64,000 nt of DNA from Planctomycetaceae bacterium (GCA_947492385.1 CANLMX010000002.1:40992-104991), one strand, 5' to 3'; shown: positions 1 through 9,632, counted from the first letter of the stretch. Notes: a model not told the origin generated them from the sequence alone. A program made the numbers and translations.

Positions 1-2
1 GC

Positions 3-2057
3 ATGCCTTCGACTCGCCGGAGTGAGTCACCCTATCCTCTCCCGATGCCCCGCACGCAGGCCTCGAGCCGCAGCCGCTTCCGCGAGTACATGGCGCGCTT
101 CGAGGAAGGCCGCCGCAAGGCGCGTTCCGAGGGCACCACCGTGACCTGGCACGGCGAACGGAGCACGCGCCGCACGCGGGGGTTCGGGAGCCTGTTCCGG
201 GAATTCATCCGGCTCGCGTGGCCCTACCGCGCGCGGATCGCGTTCGCGCTGGGCACGCTCACCGTGTCGACGGTGCTGGGCCTGGTGTCGCCCGCGGCCA
301 CCAAGGTGGTGATCGACAACGTGCTCGGCGGGCAGCCGCTCGAAGGCGCATGGGAACGCGTGCTCGGTCCGCTGGCGACGTCGCGCGGGGCGCTGCTCGC
401 GTGGCTCGCGGCCACGGTCGTGGGCGTCAGCGCGGCGGCGACGCTCGTCGGCATGGCAGGCCGCTACCAGGCCACGCGCACGGTCAAGGTGCTGCAGACG
501 GCCATGAGGCGCCGGGCGTTCGCGCATGCCATGCGCCTACCGCTCCACCGCATCCAGGGCCTGCGCACCGGGCGGGTCGGGGCCGTGATCCGCGAGGACG
601 CCGGCGGCGTGGCGGAGCTGGTGTTCGCGCTCCTCTACAACCCGTGGCGCGCGATCATCCAGCTCGCGGGGATCCTCGCCATCCTGGCGCTCACCGACTG
701 GCGGCTGCTGCTCGGCGCCCTGCTCCTGGTCCCGGCGGTGACGCTCACCCACCGCACCTGGATCGGCCGGCTCCGGCCGCTCTTCCGCGACGTGCGGGCG
801 CAGGTCGGGGAGGTCGACTCGACCGCCACCGAGGCCTTCAGCGGGATCCGGGTCGTGCGGGGATTCGCGCGCCCGCGCTTCGAGTCCGTCCGGCACGGCA
901 CCTCGCTCGACCTGCTTGCGCGGCAAGAGGTGCTCACGTGGTGGTGGAGCCGCATCATCGAACTCGCGTGGCAGCTCCTGATCCCGATCGCGAGCGCGGC
1001 ACTCCTCTGGTTCGGCGGGATGCAGGTGCTGGCCGGCCGGATCACCACCGGCGAACTCATCATGTTCCTCACGTACCTCGTCATGCTGCTCGGGCCGCTC
1101 GAGGCGCTCGCCCAGAGCGCCACGGGGCTCCAGACGCACCTCGCGGGGCTCGATCGGACGCTCGACTTCCTCTCGGAGCCGGCCGAGATGCCCGACCGGC
1201 CCGGCGCCGTCCGGCTCGAACGATCGCAGGTCGAGGGCGCCATCGAACTGCGGGACGTCACCTACCGGTACCCCGGACGCGACGCGGCGGTGCTCGACGG
1301 AATCTCCTTCCGCACCCGGCCGGGCGAGATGACCGCCTTCGTGGGCGCCAGCGGCGCCGGCAAGACGACGCTCTGCAACCTCATCGCACGCTTCTTCGAT
1401 CCGACCGGGGGCGAGGTGCTCCTGGATGGGCGGGACCTGCGCGACATCGAGCTCGCGTCGTTCCGGAAGCTGCTCGGCATCGTCGAGCAGGACGTCTTCC
1501 TGTTCGACGGCACGGTGGCGGACAACATCCGCTATGCCGATCCAGCCGCAGACGACGCCCGCGTGGAGCGCGCCGCGCGTGCGGCGAGCGCGCACGAGTT
1601 CATCGCCGCGCTTCCCCAGGGCTATGCCACCGCGATCGGCGAGCGCGGCGTGCGCCTCTCGGGCGGCCAGCGGCAGCGCATCGCGATCGCGCGGGCGCTG
1701 CTCGCCGACCCGCGCATCCTCATCCTGGACGAGGCGACCTCGAACCTCGACACCGAAAGCGAGCGCGCCATCCAGGATGCGCTCCAGGGGCTGATGCGCG
1801 ACCGCACCAGCTTCGTGATCGCGCACCGGCTCAGCACCATCATGCACGCCGACCGGATCGTGGTGCTCAAGGACGGCCGCATCTCCGAGATGGGCACCCA
1901 CGACGAACTCATGGAGCGGAGCGGCCAGTACCGCCAGATGGTGCTCGTCCAGACCGCGCCGCCTGCGGCCCCGCGGGCGACGGAACGGCCTTCGCCGACA
2001 CGGCCGGCCGCCGAAGTCAGCCCGCCGTCCGGCCCTTCCACGCCCGCCGCTTCGTGA
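3..2057 (+). CDS. ABC exporter, fused permease-ATPase (MsbA-like)
   Basis: A half-transporter of the ABC-B/MsbA type, expected to work as a homodimer in the inner membrane exporting a lipid or hydrophobic compound. A transmembrane domain spans roughly residues 70-350. The nucleotide-binding domain follows with Walker [10 protein letters not shown] (about 448), signature LSGGQ (about 552), Walker B ILILDEA (Asp near 576) and switch His in IAHRLST (about 608). The first ATG lies two bases inside the window, so an earlier start cannot be excluded; the ATG at 45 (MPRTQ) is also plausible. The C-terminus is a Pro/Ala-rich tail whose last 41 bases overlap the convergent glycosyltransferase. The substrate is unknown. 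The adjacent carotenoid glycolipid cluster makes a lipid substrate attractive, but that is inference. Confidence 0.9.
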   Translation: MPSTRRSESPYPLPMPRTQASSRSRFREYMARFEEGRRKARSEGTTVTWHGERSTRRTRGFGSLFREFIRLAWPYRARIAFALGTLTVSTVLGLVSPAATKVVIDNVLGGQPLEGAWERVLGPLATSRGALLAWLAATVVGVSAAATLVGMAGRYQATRTVKVLQTAMRRRAFAHAMRLPLHRIQGLRTGRVGAVIREDAGGVAELVFALLYNPWRAIIQLAGILAILALTDWRLLLGALLLVPAVTLTHRTWIGRLRPLFRDVRAQVGEVDSTATEAFSGIRVVRGFARPRFESVRHGTSLDLLARQEVLTWWWSRIIELAWQLLIPIASAALLWFGGMQVLAGRITTGELIMFLTYLVMLLGPLEALAQSATGLQTHLAGLDRTLDFLSEPAEMPDRPGAVRLERSQVEGAIELRDVTYRYPGRDAAVLDGISFRTRPGEMTAFVGASGAGKTTLCNLIARFFDPTGGEVLLDGRDLRDIELASFRKLLGIVEQDVFLFDGTVADNIRYADPAADDARVERAARAASAHEFIAALPQGYATAIGERGVRLSGGQRQRIAIARALLADPRILILDEATSNLDTESERAIQDALQGLMRDRTSFVIAHRLSTIMHADRIVVLKDGRISEMGTHDELMERSGQYRQMVLVQTAPPAAPRATERPSPTRPAAEVSPPSGPSTPAAS

Positions 2058-3201
2058 CGTGCAGCCACCAGCTGCGCCACTGGATGGCCAGGAGCAGCGC
2101 GATCGAGACAGGATGCAGCAGGACGCACACGGCCGGCTGCGAGAATCGCGCCGCCAGCATCGAGCGCTGCACGAGCTGCGCACCCACCGCGAACCACGCG
2201 AGCACCGTCGGCCCGAGCGGCATGCCGCCCGTCACCGCCGCCGCCACGAGCCAGGCCCACGGCAGCAGGATGCCGCCGGCCTCGAGCAGCGTGAACACGG
2301 CGAGCACCACGGGCGAGCCGAGGCCTTCATACGCATTCTTGGTGAACCCCCGCCACGTCTGGGCGGCGCCACGGTACATGCGGCAGCGCACCCCCTCGGA
2401 CCCGTCGTAGAGATCGCTCCGCAACCCCGCCCGCCGCACGTTGCGCGGGAGCCGGATGCCGTCGTGCATGCTGTCGCGGAACGCGGCATGGCGGCCCGCG
2501 GCATGCCACGCCTCACGGCGCACCAGCAGGAACTGGCCGCACCCCGCGCTCGTGGCCGGGTCGTTGGTCGTCCGCATCCGCGGCATCGGCAGCCAGCTGA
2601 ACAGCATCCAGTGGATGAGCGGCACGACCATCCGCTCGAGGAACGATCCGACCTCCTCGCGCGGGATGGTGCTGAGGAGGTCCGCACGCAGCCGGGAGGC
2701 TTCGTCGAGGGCGCGCACCAGGCAGTCCGGCGCGAAACGGACGTCGGCATCGGTGAAGAGCAGCCACTCGCCGCGGGCAGCCTGGCCCATGCGCTCGCAG
2801 CCCCACTGCTTGCCGTTCCAGCCCGCGGGGAGGGCCTGGGTCGGCACCGCGCGCACGCGTGCATCCTCGGCGCAGAGCCGGGCGAGGATGCCGGGCGTGC
2901 CGTCGGTGCTCTGGTCGTCGTAGACGAGCACCTCGACGTCGACGCCGCGACTCGCGAGCGCCCCGCGCACGACCGGGGCGATGTTCATCTCCTCGTTCCG
3001 CGCCGGGATGCACACCGAGACGCGAGGCAGCGCGCCCGGGCCGCCCGACGGCGGCGCGTCGCGAAGCGCTTCGGCTTCCGGGCGCGGGCGGCGGTAGATG
3101 CCGAGGTTGATCGCGGTCATCGTGAGCGCGATCGAGCTCACCAGCGCGCCGAACGCGGGCGACCACTCCCACGCACGCCAGGCAAGGTCGGATGCACTCA
3201 C
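2017..3201 (-). CDS. Family 2 glycosyltransferase, CrtQ-like
   Basis: A 394-residue membrane-associated GT2 enzyme. One hydrophobic segment precedes the catalytic domain (SVCIPARNEE near 60, YDDQSTDGT near 94, metal-binding TDAD), and two or three hydrophobic segments form the C-terminus. This layout matches staphylococcal CrtQ, which glucosylates 4,4'-diaponeurosporenoate, and hopene-associated glycosyltransferases such as HpnB. Here it follows acyltransferase, CrtP-type and aldehyde dehydrogenase genes, so a carotenoid-acid glycosyltransferase is the best guess. It starts at a GTG overlapping the stop of the acyltransferase gene (GTGA), indicating translational coupling. The 3' end overlaps the convergent ABC exporter by 41 bases. 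The family is secure; the substrate is inferred. Confidence 0.85.
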   Translation of the reverse strand: MSASDLAWRAWEWSPAFGALVSSIALTMTAINLGIYRRPRPEAEALRDAPPSGGPGALPRVSVCIPARNEEMNIAPVVRGALASRGVDVEVLVYDDQSTDGTPGILARLCAEDARVRAVPTQALPAGWNGKQWGCERMGQAARGEWLLFTDADVRFAPDCLVRALDEASRLRADLLSTIPREEVGSFLERMVVPLIHWMLFSWLPMPRMRTTNDPATSAGCGQFLLVRREAWHAAGRHAAFRDSMHDGIRLPRNVRRAGLRSDLYDGSEGVRCRMYRGAAQTWRGFTKNAYEGLGSPVVLAVFTLLEAGGILLPWAWLVAAAVTGGMPLGPTVLAWFAVGAQLVQRSMLAARFSQPAVCVLLHPVSIALLLAIQWRSWWLHVTKRRAWKGRTAG

Positions 3202-4013
3202 GCGCGGCCTCCGCGCGGCGCGCGATGCGAGGTGTCGATCGACGTCCGGCGGCCCGTCAGCCGCAGGAACGCGTCGTAGGCCGGGTGAATCCGCCCGTCA
3301 CCGCCGCCGGCGACGGTGACGAAGCGCGAGGCATCCCGCGACATCACGCACTCCGCCAGCGCCGCAGCGTTGGCGTTCATCGCGCGCGAGATGGCATCCT
3401 GCCATGCGTGCGCCGAACCCGGGTCCATGGCAGGGGCGTCGACGCAGTCGGCGCGGAGGAACACCTCGGGGCGCTGGTCGACCCAGAACGCGTATTCGAT
3501 GGCCACCGCGATCACGGCCGCGCGCGGATGCCGCGCGGCGACCATGGCCGCACCGGGCCGCACCTCGACGGCGCGCCGGACATCGACGAACCGCCCCTGC
3601 GGGGTCACCATGAGCACGGTGCGCGGCGCGCGCGCGAACAGCTCGTCGACGTGGCGCGCGAACGCGCGCAGCCCCGTCGCGTCATCCGGATCGACTCCGA
3701 ACATCCCGAGCCTCCGGAAGAACCGGAAGTTCTCGAGCTGGGTGCGGTCGATCGGGCTCGCGACCGGGCGGTCGCCGAACCACCGGTCGTGCACGAGCAG
3801 CCCGACGAGCGGATCCCACCACGACTGGTGGTTCGCCACCAGCAGCAACGGGCCATCGTTCGACGCGGCCCGTGCCAATGCCGCCTCCGAGCCGGCCGCG
3901 AGGCGGACGGCATGGAAGCGGCGACCGACGAAACCGCGCATCCAGCGCACGAAGGCGCGCCGGAACCACGGCGTGTCGTTGCCGGGGATCAGCTCGCCCC
4001 GACCGGCTGCCAC
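3198..4013 (-). CDS. PlsC-type lysophospholipid/glycolipid acyltransferase
   Basis: The AGPAT/PlsC family signature HX4D is present as NHQSWWDP, followed by the acceptor-binding TPQGRF block. The ORF track extends this frame to 4934, but everything upstream of about 4013 is an out-of-frame shadow of crtP. I place the start at the GTG at 4013 (VAAGRGELIP), overlapping the end of crtP by 25 bases; an internal ATG at 3941 is the alternative. The protein of about 271 residues is the usual size for the family. Between a carotenoid oxygenase and a glycosyltransferase, it most likely acylates the sugar of a carotenoid glucoside, the step done by the unrelated CrtO in Staphylococcus. That role is inferred from context. 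Confidence 0.82.
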   Translation of the reverse strand: MAAGRGELIPGNDTPWFRRAFVRWMRGFVGRRFHAVRLAAGSEAALARAASNDGPLLLVANHQSWWDPLVGLLVHDRWFGDRPVASPIDRTQLENFRFFRRLGMFGVDPDDATGLRAFARHVDELFARAPRTVLMVTPQGRFVDVRRAVEVRPGAAMVAARHPRAAVIAVAIEYAFWVDQRPEVFLRADCVDAPAMDPGSAHAWQDAISRAMNANAAALAECVMSRDASRFVTVAGGGDGRIHPAYDAFLRLTGRRTSIDTSHRAPRGGRA

Positions 4014-5602
4014 GCGTGGCGCCCCTTCAGGAGCCGCGAACCGGTGTCGCGCCCGAACCCGGGCGTCCCGTGCGGCGTGCGTGCGATGCCCAGGTCCTCG
4101 CAGACGGCGTCCGCGGCCGTCACGCCGCTCATGAGCACCATGGGCACGCCCGGCCCGGGGTTCGCGCTGCCTCCGGCCAGGTACAGGTTGCGGTAGATCC
4201 GGCTGCGGTTGCGCGGCTTGAACCCGCCCTTGAGGCGGCCATGGCTCGCCAGCCCGTAGATGGCACCGCCCTCGGCGTTGTACCAACGCTCGATCCCCTG
4301 GGGCGTGAGGTGGCGCTCGACGACGATGTGCCGCTCGAGATCCTCCATCCCCATGCGCTTCAGCTTGTCGATCAGCACCGGGCGGTACTGCTCCATCAGG
4401 CCGCCCGGGCCTTCCCAGCGCTGGCCGGGACGCATGTAGGGAGTGTGGATGAGCGCGTAGAACGCCTCGCATCCGGCCGGCGCCTGCGAGGGATCCGTGC
4501 GGCTCGGGACGCAAAGGTAGATCGTCGGATCGCGCGCCGGGATGCCCTGGCGGTAGATGTCGTCGAACTCGTGCTCGGAGTCCTTGGAGAACAGGAAGCA
4601 GTGGTGCAGCAGGTGGTCGTACTGGCGGTCGAGCCCCAGGTAGAGGACGACGCCGCTGCATGCCGGAACGTAGTCGCTGCCGATCCGGCGCTGCTCGGCC
4701 ATGCCCGCCGCCGAACCGTCGAGGTCGCGGTACGTGCGCTGGACGTCGCAGTTGGAGACGACCACGTCGGCCTCGAGCATCCGCCCGTCCTCGAGTTCGA
4801 CGCCGCGCACGCGCGGGCCGTCCGCGATCAGCCGCTTCACGGTGCAGCCGGTGAGGAGCTCGGCCCCCTCCTCCCGGAGGATGCGCTCGAGGGCCTGCGC
4901 CACCTTGCGCGTGCCGCCCATCGAGTACCAGCACCCCTCGTCAACCTGCGCCGACGCGATCAACGTGAGGATCGCCGGCGCTAGGAACGGGCTCGAGCCC
5001 ACGTACTGCAGGAAGTGCTCTGCCAGCTGGCGCAGGTGCGGTTCGTGCAGGTGCTTCTCGATCGTGCCGCCCACCGTGGAGTGCAGCCGCATCGCCAGCA
5101 CGTCGCGCAGCAGCCCGGGGTCGTTGGTCGGGGGCTTGCGCATCAGGTCCACCACGCCGCCGAGGTCCTTGAAGAAGAAGACCTTGTCGCTCAGGCGGTA
5201 CATCCGCCGGCTGTACTCGACCAGCTCCTTCCACCCGCGCCCGGCGCCGGTGCCCGGGAACTGGCGGTCCATCGCGGCCGCCATCTCCTCGGGCCGCTCC
5301 AGCAGGTCGATCACCGTGCCGTCCTCGTACATGCAGCGCCACTGCGGGTCGAGCCGCACGAAGTCGATGTAGTCCGCGACGTTGCGCCCGGTGCGCTGGA
5401 TGATCCCGCGCGCCACGTTCGGCATGGTCAGGATCGTGGGGCCCATGTCGAAGGTGAACCCCTGCTCCGACAGTACGTTCATCTTGCCGCCGAGGTGGTG
5501 GTTCCGTTCGACGACGGTCACGCGGAGGCCGCGCCCCGCGAGTTCCGTGGCCGCGGCGAGGCCCGCGAGCCCGCCTCCGATGACGATTGCCGTCGTGGTC
5601 AT
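3989..5602 (-). CDS. crtP: CrtP-type C30 carotenoid oxygenase (phytoene desaturase family)
   Basis: A 537-residue FAD-dependent oxidoreductase. The N-terminal dinucleotide-binding motif is VIGGGLAGLAAA, followed by GGKMN, FDMGPTILTMP, a QWR...DGT block, RDPTIYL and RGAIYG-like (GGAIYG) segments, ending in a GGSANPGPG-type FAD motif. As I recall them, these blocks resemble Staphylococcus CrtP (diaponeurosporene oxygenase) more than CrtN. The family oxidises the terminal methyl of a C30 carotenoid to an aldehyde. The start ATG at 5602 has a good Shine-Dalgarno (GGAG, 7 bases away) and forms an ATGA overlap with the aldehyde dehydrogenase, so the two enzymes are probably made together. The ORF track extends further upstream, but only as a shadow of that gene. 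Family assignment is firm; CrtP versus CrtN was judged by eye. Confidence 0.85.
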   Translation of the reverse strand: MTTTAIVIGGGLAGLAAATELAGRGLRVTVVERNHHLGGKMNVLSEQGFTFDMGPTILTMPNVARGIIQRTGRNVADYIDFVRLDPQWRCMYEDGTVIDLLERPEEMAAAMDRQFPGTGAGRGWKELVEYSRRMYRLSDKVFFFKDLGGVVDLMRKPPTNDPGLLRDVLAMRLHSTVGGTIEKHLHEPHLRQLAEHFLQYVGSSPFLAPAILTLIASAQVDEGCWYSMGGTRKVAQALERILREEGAELLTGCTVKRLIADGPRVRGVELEDGRMLEADVVVSNCDVQRTYRDLDGSAAGMAEQRRIGSDYVPACSGVVLYLGLDRQYDHLLHHCFLFSKDSEHEFDDIYRQGIPARDPTIYLCVPSRTDPSQAPAGCEAFYALIHTPYMRPGQRWEGPGGLMEQYRPVLIDKLKRMGMEDLERHIVVERHLTPQGIERWYNAEGGAIYGLASHGRLKGGFKPRNRSRIYRNLYLAGGSANPGPGVPMVLMSGVTAADAVCEDLGIARTPHGTPGFGRDTGSRLLKGRHAWQPVGAS

Positions 5603-7023
5603 TGCATTGCTCCGTTTCGTTGGTGATCCATGGGTGCCCCGGGGCGCACGCGGCCGCCGTACGCAAGCCGCCTCAGCCAGTCCTTCGTCCTCGCCCCGGG
5701 TTCGTCGACGGGAGTCCGGAACATCGATCCGGTCGTCGAGACCGCAACCTCGCGGGTCAGCGCGAGCAGGCCCGCCGCACCGCGGCTCGGTCCCCATCCG
5801 CTGGGCCCGTGGCCCTCGATCGAGGTGCCCGGATGCACCGTGGGGAGGACTGCATCGTTGAACGTGACGACCGACGAGCCGAGCGCGGCAAGGAAGCCCG
5901 GGTCCCGGCGCAGCGCCCGCGCGTCGCGCGTGAACACGGCCGTCGCCAGGTGCTGCCCCACCGCGCGGTGGAGGGCAAGCGCGTCGTCGATCCCGTCCAC
6001 CTCGACGAGCGCAAGCGCGGGCCCGAAGTGATCGCCGGCCGCGAGCTCCGCGTCGCGCGGGCACGAGGCCACGCACACGGGGCGCATCGATGCGTCATGC
6101 GCGTCCTCGATGCTTCCGATCGCGCGGCCGCCCGCGGCGACCGCGGCGCGGGCCAGCGCAACGCAGCGCTCGGCCATCGTCCGGTCGGTCAGCCGCACCC
6201 GGCACCCGTGCTCGAACCGGCGGCCGATCGCCGCCTCGAAGGCGCGCGCGACCGACCGGTCGACCAGCACTCGCCGCGGTGCCATGCAGGTCTGCCCGGC
6301 ATTCATCGTCGATGCGAACCAGATGCTGTCGGCGGCCGCCCGAAGGTCGGCATCCGCCAGCACGATCGCGCTGTCCCGGCCGGACAGTTCAAGCGTCGTC
6401 GGGCAGAGCGTGCGCGCGCACGCCGCGGCGATCTCGCGCCCGACCGCGGTGGAACCCGTGAACACGACGTGGTCCCATCCGCCCTCCTCGATCAGCCTCC
6501 GACCCTCGTCCCGCGTGCCCGCGGCGCATCGCACGCTGCCCTCCGGCAGGCCCGCCGCCGCCGCACACCTCGCGGCCAGGTCCACGAGCATCGCCTGCGA
6601 CCGCGGCGAACGCTCGCTTGGCTTCACGGTCACCCGATTGCCCGCCATCACCGACTGCACCAGCTGGATTCCCAGGAGCTGCAGCGGGTAGTTCCACGTC
6701 GCGATCACCAGGACGCGCCCTGCCGGAACGCGCACCCCCTCATGCCGCTGGCCCATCAGCCACCATGGCCCACCGGCGATGCGGCGCGGGGCGAGCAGCC
6801 CCGGCACGTGCTCGGCGTGCCATCGGAGGCTCGCGACGAGGGGCATGAACTCCTGCGTGGCGCAATCCCACCGGGACTTCCCGATCTCCTCGCCGACGAG
6901 CCGGGCCAGTTCCGCCTCGTTGGCCACGACCGCCGCCTCGAACGCCTCGCACCACGCGAGCCTGGCCCGCAGGTCGGGCATCGCACAGGCGATGCGGGCT
7001 TCATGCGGTGCGGCAGGGTGCAT
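5599..7023 (-). CDS. Aldehyde dehydrogenase, carotenoid-aldehyde type
   Basis: An NAD(P)-dependent aldehyde dehydrogenase of about 474 residues. Visible motifs are TWNYPLQL, KPSERSP, the glycine-rich FTGSTAVG, the general-base Glu in LELSGRD and the catalytic Cys in NAGQTC. A short hydrophobic-to-basic C-terminus recalls the CrtNc/AldH type that converts 4,4'-diaponeurosporenal to the acid. Its ATGA overlap with crtP places the aldehyde producer and consumer in one coupled pair. The start is set at the ATG at 7023 (MHPAAP). The longer track ORF (to 7158) runs into the divergent desaturase gene, and an ATG at 6981 is a second option. It heads the minus-strand carotenoid operon. Confidence 0.85.
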   Translation of the reverse strand: MHPAAPHEARIACAMPDLRARLAWCEAFEAAVVANEAELARLVGEEIGKSRWDCATQEFMPLVASLRWHAEHVPGLLAPRRIAGGPWWLMGQRHEGVRVPAGRVLVIATWNYPLQLLGIQLVQSVMAGNRVTVKPSERSPRSQAMLVDLAARCAAAAGLPEGSVRCAAGTRDEGRRLIEEGGWDHVVFTGSTAVGREIAAACARTLCPTTLELSGRDSAIVLADADLRAAADSIWFASTMNAGQTCMAPRRVLVDRSVARAFEAAIGRRFEHGCRVRLTDRTMAERCVALARAAVAAGGRAIGSIEDAHDASMRPVCVASCPRDAELAAGDHFGPALALVEVDGIDDALALHRAVGQHLATAVFTRDARALRRDPGFLAALGSSVVTFNDAVLPTVHPGTSIEGHGPSGWGPSRGAAGLLALTREVAVSTTGSMFRTPVDEPGARTKDWLRRLAYGGRVRPGAPMDHQRNGAMQ

Positions 7024-7142
7024 GGGAACGGGAACGGCTTCGGGAATCGGGTGAATGCGGATTCGAATTCCGGACCGGAGGGTCCACGACTGGATATCTT
7101 CCCGAATCCGCGGCCCGCGTGGGGTCGAACCCGCCGGAGACC
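7024..7142. promoter_or_regulatory. Divergent promoter region of carotenoid cluster
   Basis: These 119 bases separate the start of the aldehyde dehydrogenase-crtP operon from the crtN-like gene, so both promoters must lie here or within the neighbouring 5' ends. The middle is locally less GC-rich and contains the 8-base palindrome ATTCGAAT (near 7064-7071), a possible operator. No clear -35/-10 pair could be assigned on either strand. Confidence 0.4.
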
Positions 7143-8792
7143 ATGGTGACCCAGCCAACCCCCGGCACCGTCGCGACCGCCCCGTGGCCCCGTACCTCGG
7201 CGGCCACCCCGCCCGGCCGTCCCAGCCCCCACGGCGGCGACGGGCGCTCGGTCGCCATCGTCGGCGCGGGTCCGGGAGGGCTCGCGACGGCCATGCTGCT
7301 GGCGCACGCGGGCTGGCAGGTCACCGTCTACGAGGCCCACGCCACGGTGGGAGGCCGGACGCGGCAGCTCGAGGTCGGTCCCTACCGCTTCGACTGCGGG
7401 CCAACGTTCTTCATGATGCCGTGGGTGCTCGAGGAGATCTTCGAGGCCACCGGCCGCAAGCTCGCCGACTACGCCGAGCTGCGCCGGCTCGACCCGATGT
7501 ACCGGCTGCTCATCGGCCAGCCCACGGGCGACCCGGTCGTCATCGACACGACCCAGGACATCGCGCGGATGTCGAGGCAGCTCTCGGCGATCGAGCCATC
7601 GGACGGTCCCGCGTTCGAGCGGTTCATCCGCGACAACCGCCGCAAGCTCGAGGTCATGACGCCGCTCCTGCGGCGCCCGATCCGCGGGCTGCGCGACCTG
7701 TTCTCGCTCGACGCGATGCGTGCGGGCCCCGCGCTCCGCCCCTGGCAGTCGCTGTACGACCACCTCAAGGGCTACTTCCGCCACGAGGGCGTGCGCCTGG
7801 CGATGAGCTTCCAGAGCAAGTACCTCGGGATGAGCCCGTTCGAGTGCCCCGAGCTCTTCTCGATCCTGCCGTTCATCGAGTACGAGTACGGGATCTGGCA
7901 CCCGATCGGCGGCTGCAGTGCCCTGATGCGTGCGATGGCCGACGCATGCACCGAGATGGGCGTCGAGGTGCGCTGCGGCGAACCGGTCGAGCAGGTGCTG
8001 TTCCAGGGCAAGCGCGCCAGCGGGGTGCGGGTCGCCGGCCGGCACGAGCGGCATGACCATGTCGTGGTGAACGCCGACGCCGCATGGGCCCTCAAGAACC
8101 TCGTCCCCTCCGAGGTGCGCCCGCGCGCCCTGAAGGACGATGCGCTCGACGCGAAGCGATTCAGCTGCAGCACGTTCATGATGTACCTCGGCATCGAGGG
8201 CACCGTCGACCTGCCGCACCACACGATCTACACGTCCCGTTCGTACGTCCGCAACCTGCAGGACATCTCGCGCAACGGCACGCTCAGCGACGACCCCTCG
8301 ACGTACGTCTGCAACCCGTCGCGCATCGACCCGACCCTGGCCCCGCCCGGGCACTCGTCGCTGTACGTGCTGGTGCCCACGCCGAACAACAAGAAGGGCG
8401 AATGCCAGGTCGACTGGCACTGGGCCCGGGGCGAGCTTCGCGAGCGCACGTTGCGCCAGCTCGAGGACGTGTTCGGCATCCGAGACATCCGCTCGCGCAT
8501 CCGCGCCGAGCACCTCGTCACGCCCGCCGACTGGCAGTCCGAGCGCATCGCGCACGGCGCGACCTTCAACATGGCCCACAACCTGGGCCAGATGCTCCAC
8601 CGTCGCCCGCACCACCGGGTGCAGGGCATGGACAACCTGTGGCTCGTCGGCGGCGGCACGCACCCGGGGAGCGGGCTCCCGGTCATCTTCCTGTCGGCCG
8701 AGATCACCTCGAGGTTGATGTGCGCCGAGGAAGGCCTTCCCGACCCGGTCGGGGCCGGCGCCACCGGACTGCGCGCGGCGACGACGGCCTGA
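7143..8792 (+). CDS. crtN: CrtN-type C30 carotenoid desaturase
   Basis: A 549-residue FAD-dependent desaturase of the phytoene/dehydrosqualene family. An N-terminal Pro/Thr-rich leader of about 35 residues precedes AIVGAGPGGLATA. Later blocks (DCGPTFFMMP, FQSKYLGM, CSTFMMYLGIEG, DDPSTYVCNPS, LYVLVPTPN, GGGTHPGSGLPV) look like Staphylococcus CrtN. The enzyme would introduce the conjugated double bonds into squalene or dehydrosqualene, supplying the substrate for CrtP. The start is ATG 7143, just after GGAGACC; the track ORF starting at 7008 would run into the divergent gene. It lies on the opposite strand from the rest of the pathway. Confidence is high for the family and moderate for the exact substrate. 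Confidence 0.87.
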   Translation: MVTQPTPGTVATAPWPRTSAATPPGRPSPHGGDGRSVAIVGAGPGGLATAMLLAHAGWQVTVYEAHATVGGRTRQLEVGPYRFDCGPTFFMMPWVLEEIFEATGRKLADYAELRRLDPMYRLLIGQPTGDPVVIDTTQDIARMSRQLSAIEPSDGPAFERFIRDNRRKLEVMTPLLRRPIRGLRDLFSLDAMRAGPALRPWQSLYDHLKGYFRHEGVRLAMSFQSKYLGMSPFECPELFSILPFIEYEYGIWHPIGGCSALMRAMADACTEMGVEVRCGEPVEQVLFQGKRASGVRVAGRHERHDHVVVNADAAWALKNLVPSEVRPRALKDDALDAKRFSCSTFMMYLGIEGTVDLPHHTIYTSRSYVRNLQDISRNGTLSDDPSTYVCNPSRIDPTLAPPGHSSLYVLVPTPNNKKGECQVDWHWARGELRERTLRQLEDVFGIRDIRSRIRAEHLVTPADWQSERIAHGATFNMAHNLGQMLHRRPHHRVQGMDNLWLVGGGTHPGSGLPVIFLSAEITSRLMCAEEGLPDPVGAGATGLRAATTA

Positions 8793-8806
8793 CGGGCAGG
8801 CACGGC

Positions 8807-8821
8807 GGGCGCCCGGCGCCC
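8807..8821. terminator. GC hairpin between convergent crtN and kynA
   Basis: GGGCGC-CCG-GCGCCC forms a perfect 6-bp stem with a 3-base loop in the 48 bases between the two convergent stop codons. There is no U tract on either side, so it would be a weak or factor-dependent terminator at most. Confidence 0.35.
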
Positions 8822-8840
8822 CGCGCCTTCACCGGTCGAC

Positions 8841-9632
8841 TCACAGTGCGGTGCGGATGGCCCAGAGGTCGGGATACATCGGCGCAAACAGCGTGCCTCG
8901 CAGGTACTCCGCCCCGGAGGAACCGCCCGTCCCCTGCTTAAACCCGATGGTCCGCTCCACCATCTTCACGTGGCGGTACCGCCACTCCTGGAGTCCCTCG
9001 TCGAGGTCGATGAGCCGCTCGCACGTCGCGCGGACGTGCGGCAGCTTGCGGTAGACGCGCACCAGTTCCGCCTGCAGCGCGGCGTCGGCCGCGATCGGCT
9101 GGGTCACGTCGCGTGCGAGCAACTCGGGGGGAACGGCCACGCCGTTGGCGGCCAGCATCCGGAGGAAGGCGTCCCACACGGTCGGTTCGCGGAACTCGCG
9201 CTCAAGCGCAGCCCGTTCCGGCGACCCCTCGGCCTGGATGGCGATCACCCGGGGATTCTTCTTGCCGAGCAGGAACTCGAACGCACGGAACTGCCAGCTC
9301 TGGAAGCCCGACGCGCTCTCGAGGAACGACCGGAAGCTCAGGAACTGGACGGGCGTCATCGTCTCGAGCACGTCCACCTGCCCGACCATCGTCTTGAGGA
9401 TGACGAGCATCCGCCGAAGCGTCCCGCCCGCGGCAGGCAGGTCGTTCGCCGCCAGCGCCTCGCGGAGCCTCCGGCCCTCGTGGATCTGCTGCTTGAACCA
9501 CAGCTCGTACACCTGGTGGATGACGATGAAGAGCAGCTCGTCGTGCTCGGGCCCGTCCGACACCGGCCGCTGGATCGACAGGAGCTCGGGGATGCGAAGG
9601 TAGCTGCCGTACGTGATGGGGGTCCTGGTCAT
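8841..9632 (-). CDS. kynA: Tryptophan 2,3-dioxygenase
   Basis: Haem enzyme that opens the indole ring of L-tryptophan to N-formylkynurenine, the first step of the kynurenine pathway. Family hallmarks are visible: TYGSYL at the N-terminus, the haem/substrate region ELLFIVIHQVYELWFKQ, and the GTGGSSG substrate loop near the C-terminus. The 263-residue length is normal with the start at ATG 9632; the longer track ORF only adds an Arg-rich stretch. No kynB or kynU is present in the window. It lies 85 bases downstream of the LptC/LptA-like giant on the same strand and may be cotranscribed with it, without an obvious functional link. Confidence 0.95.
   Translation of the reverse strand: MTRTPITYGSYLRIPELLSIQRPVSDGPEHDELLFIVIHQVYELWFKQQIHEGRRLREALAANDLPAAGGTLRRMLVILKTMVGQVDVLETMTPVQFLSFRSFLESASGFQSWQFRAFEFLLGKKNPRVIAIQAEGSPERAALEREFREPTVWDAFLRMLAANGVAVPPELLARDVTQPIAADAALQAELVRVYRKLPHVRATCERLIDLDEGLQEWRYRHVKMVERTIGFKQGTGGSSGAEYLRGTLFAPMYPDLWAIRTAL

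Noticed and set aside
4014-4934. N-terminal 307 residues of the acyltransferase ORF as a real domain
   Set aside because: They lie in another frame over crtP, show shadow composition (Arg/Pro/His), and a good GTG start exists at 4013.
7055-7085. T-arm-like sequence (GGATTCGAATTCC) suggesting a tRNA
   Set aside because: Only four of five T-stem pairs form and no matching acceptor, D-arm or anticodon stem is found upstream in the expected span.
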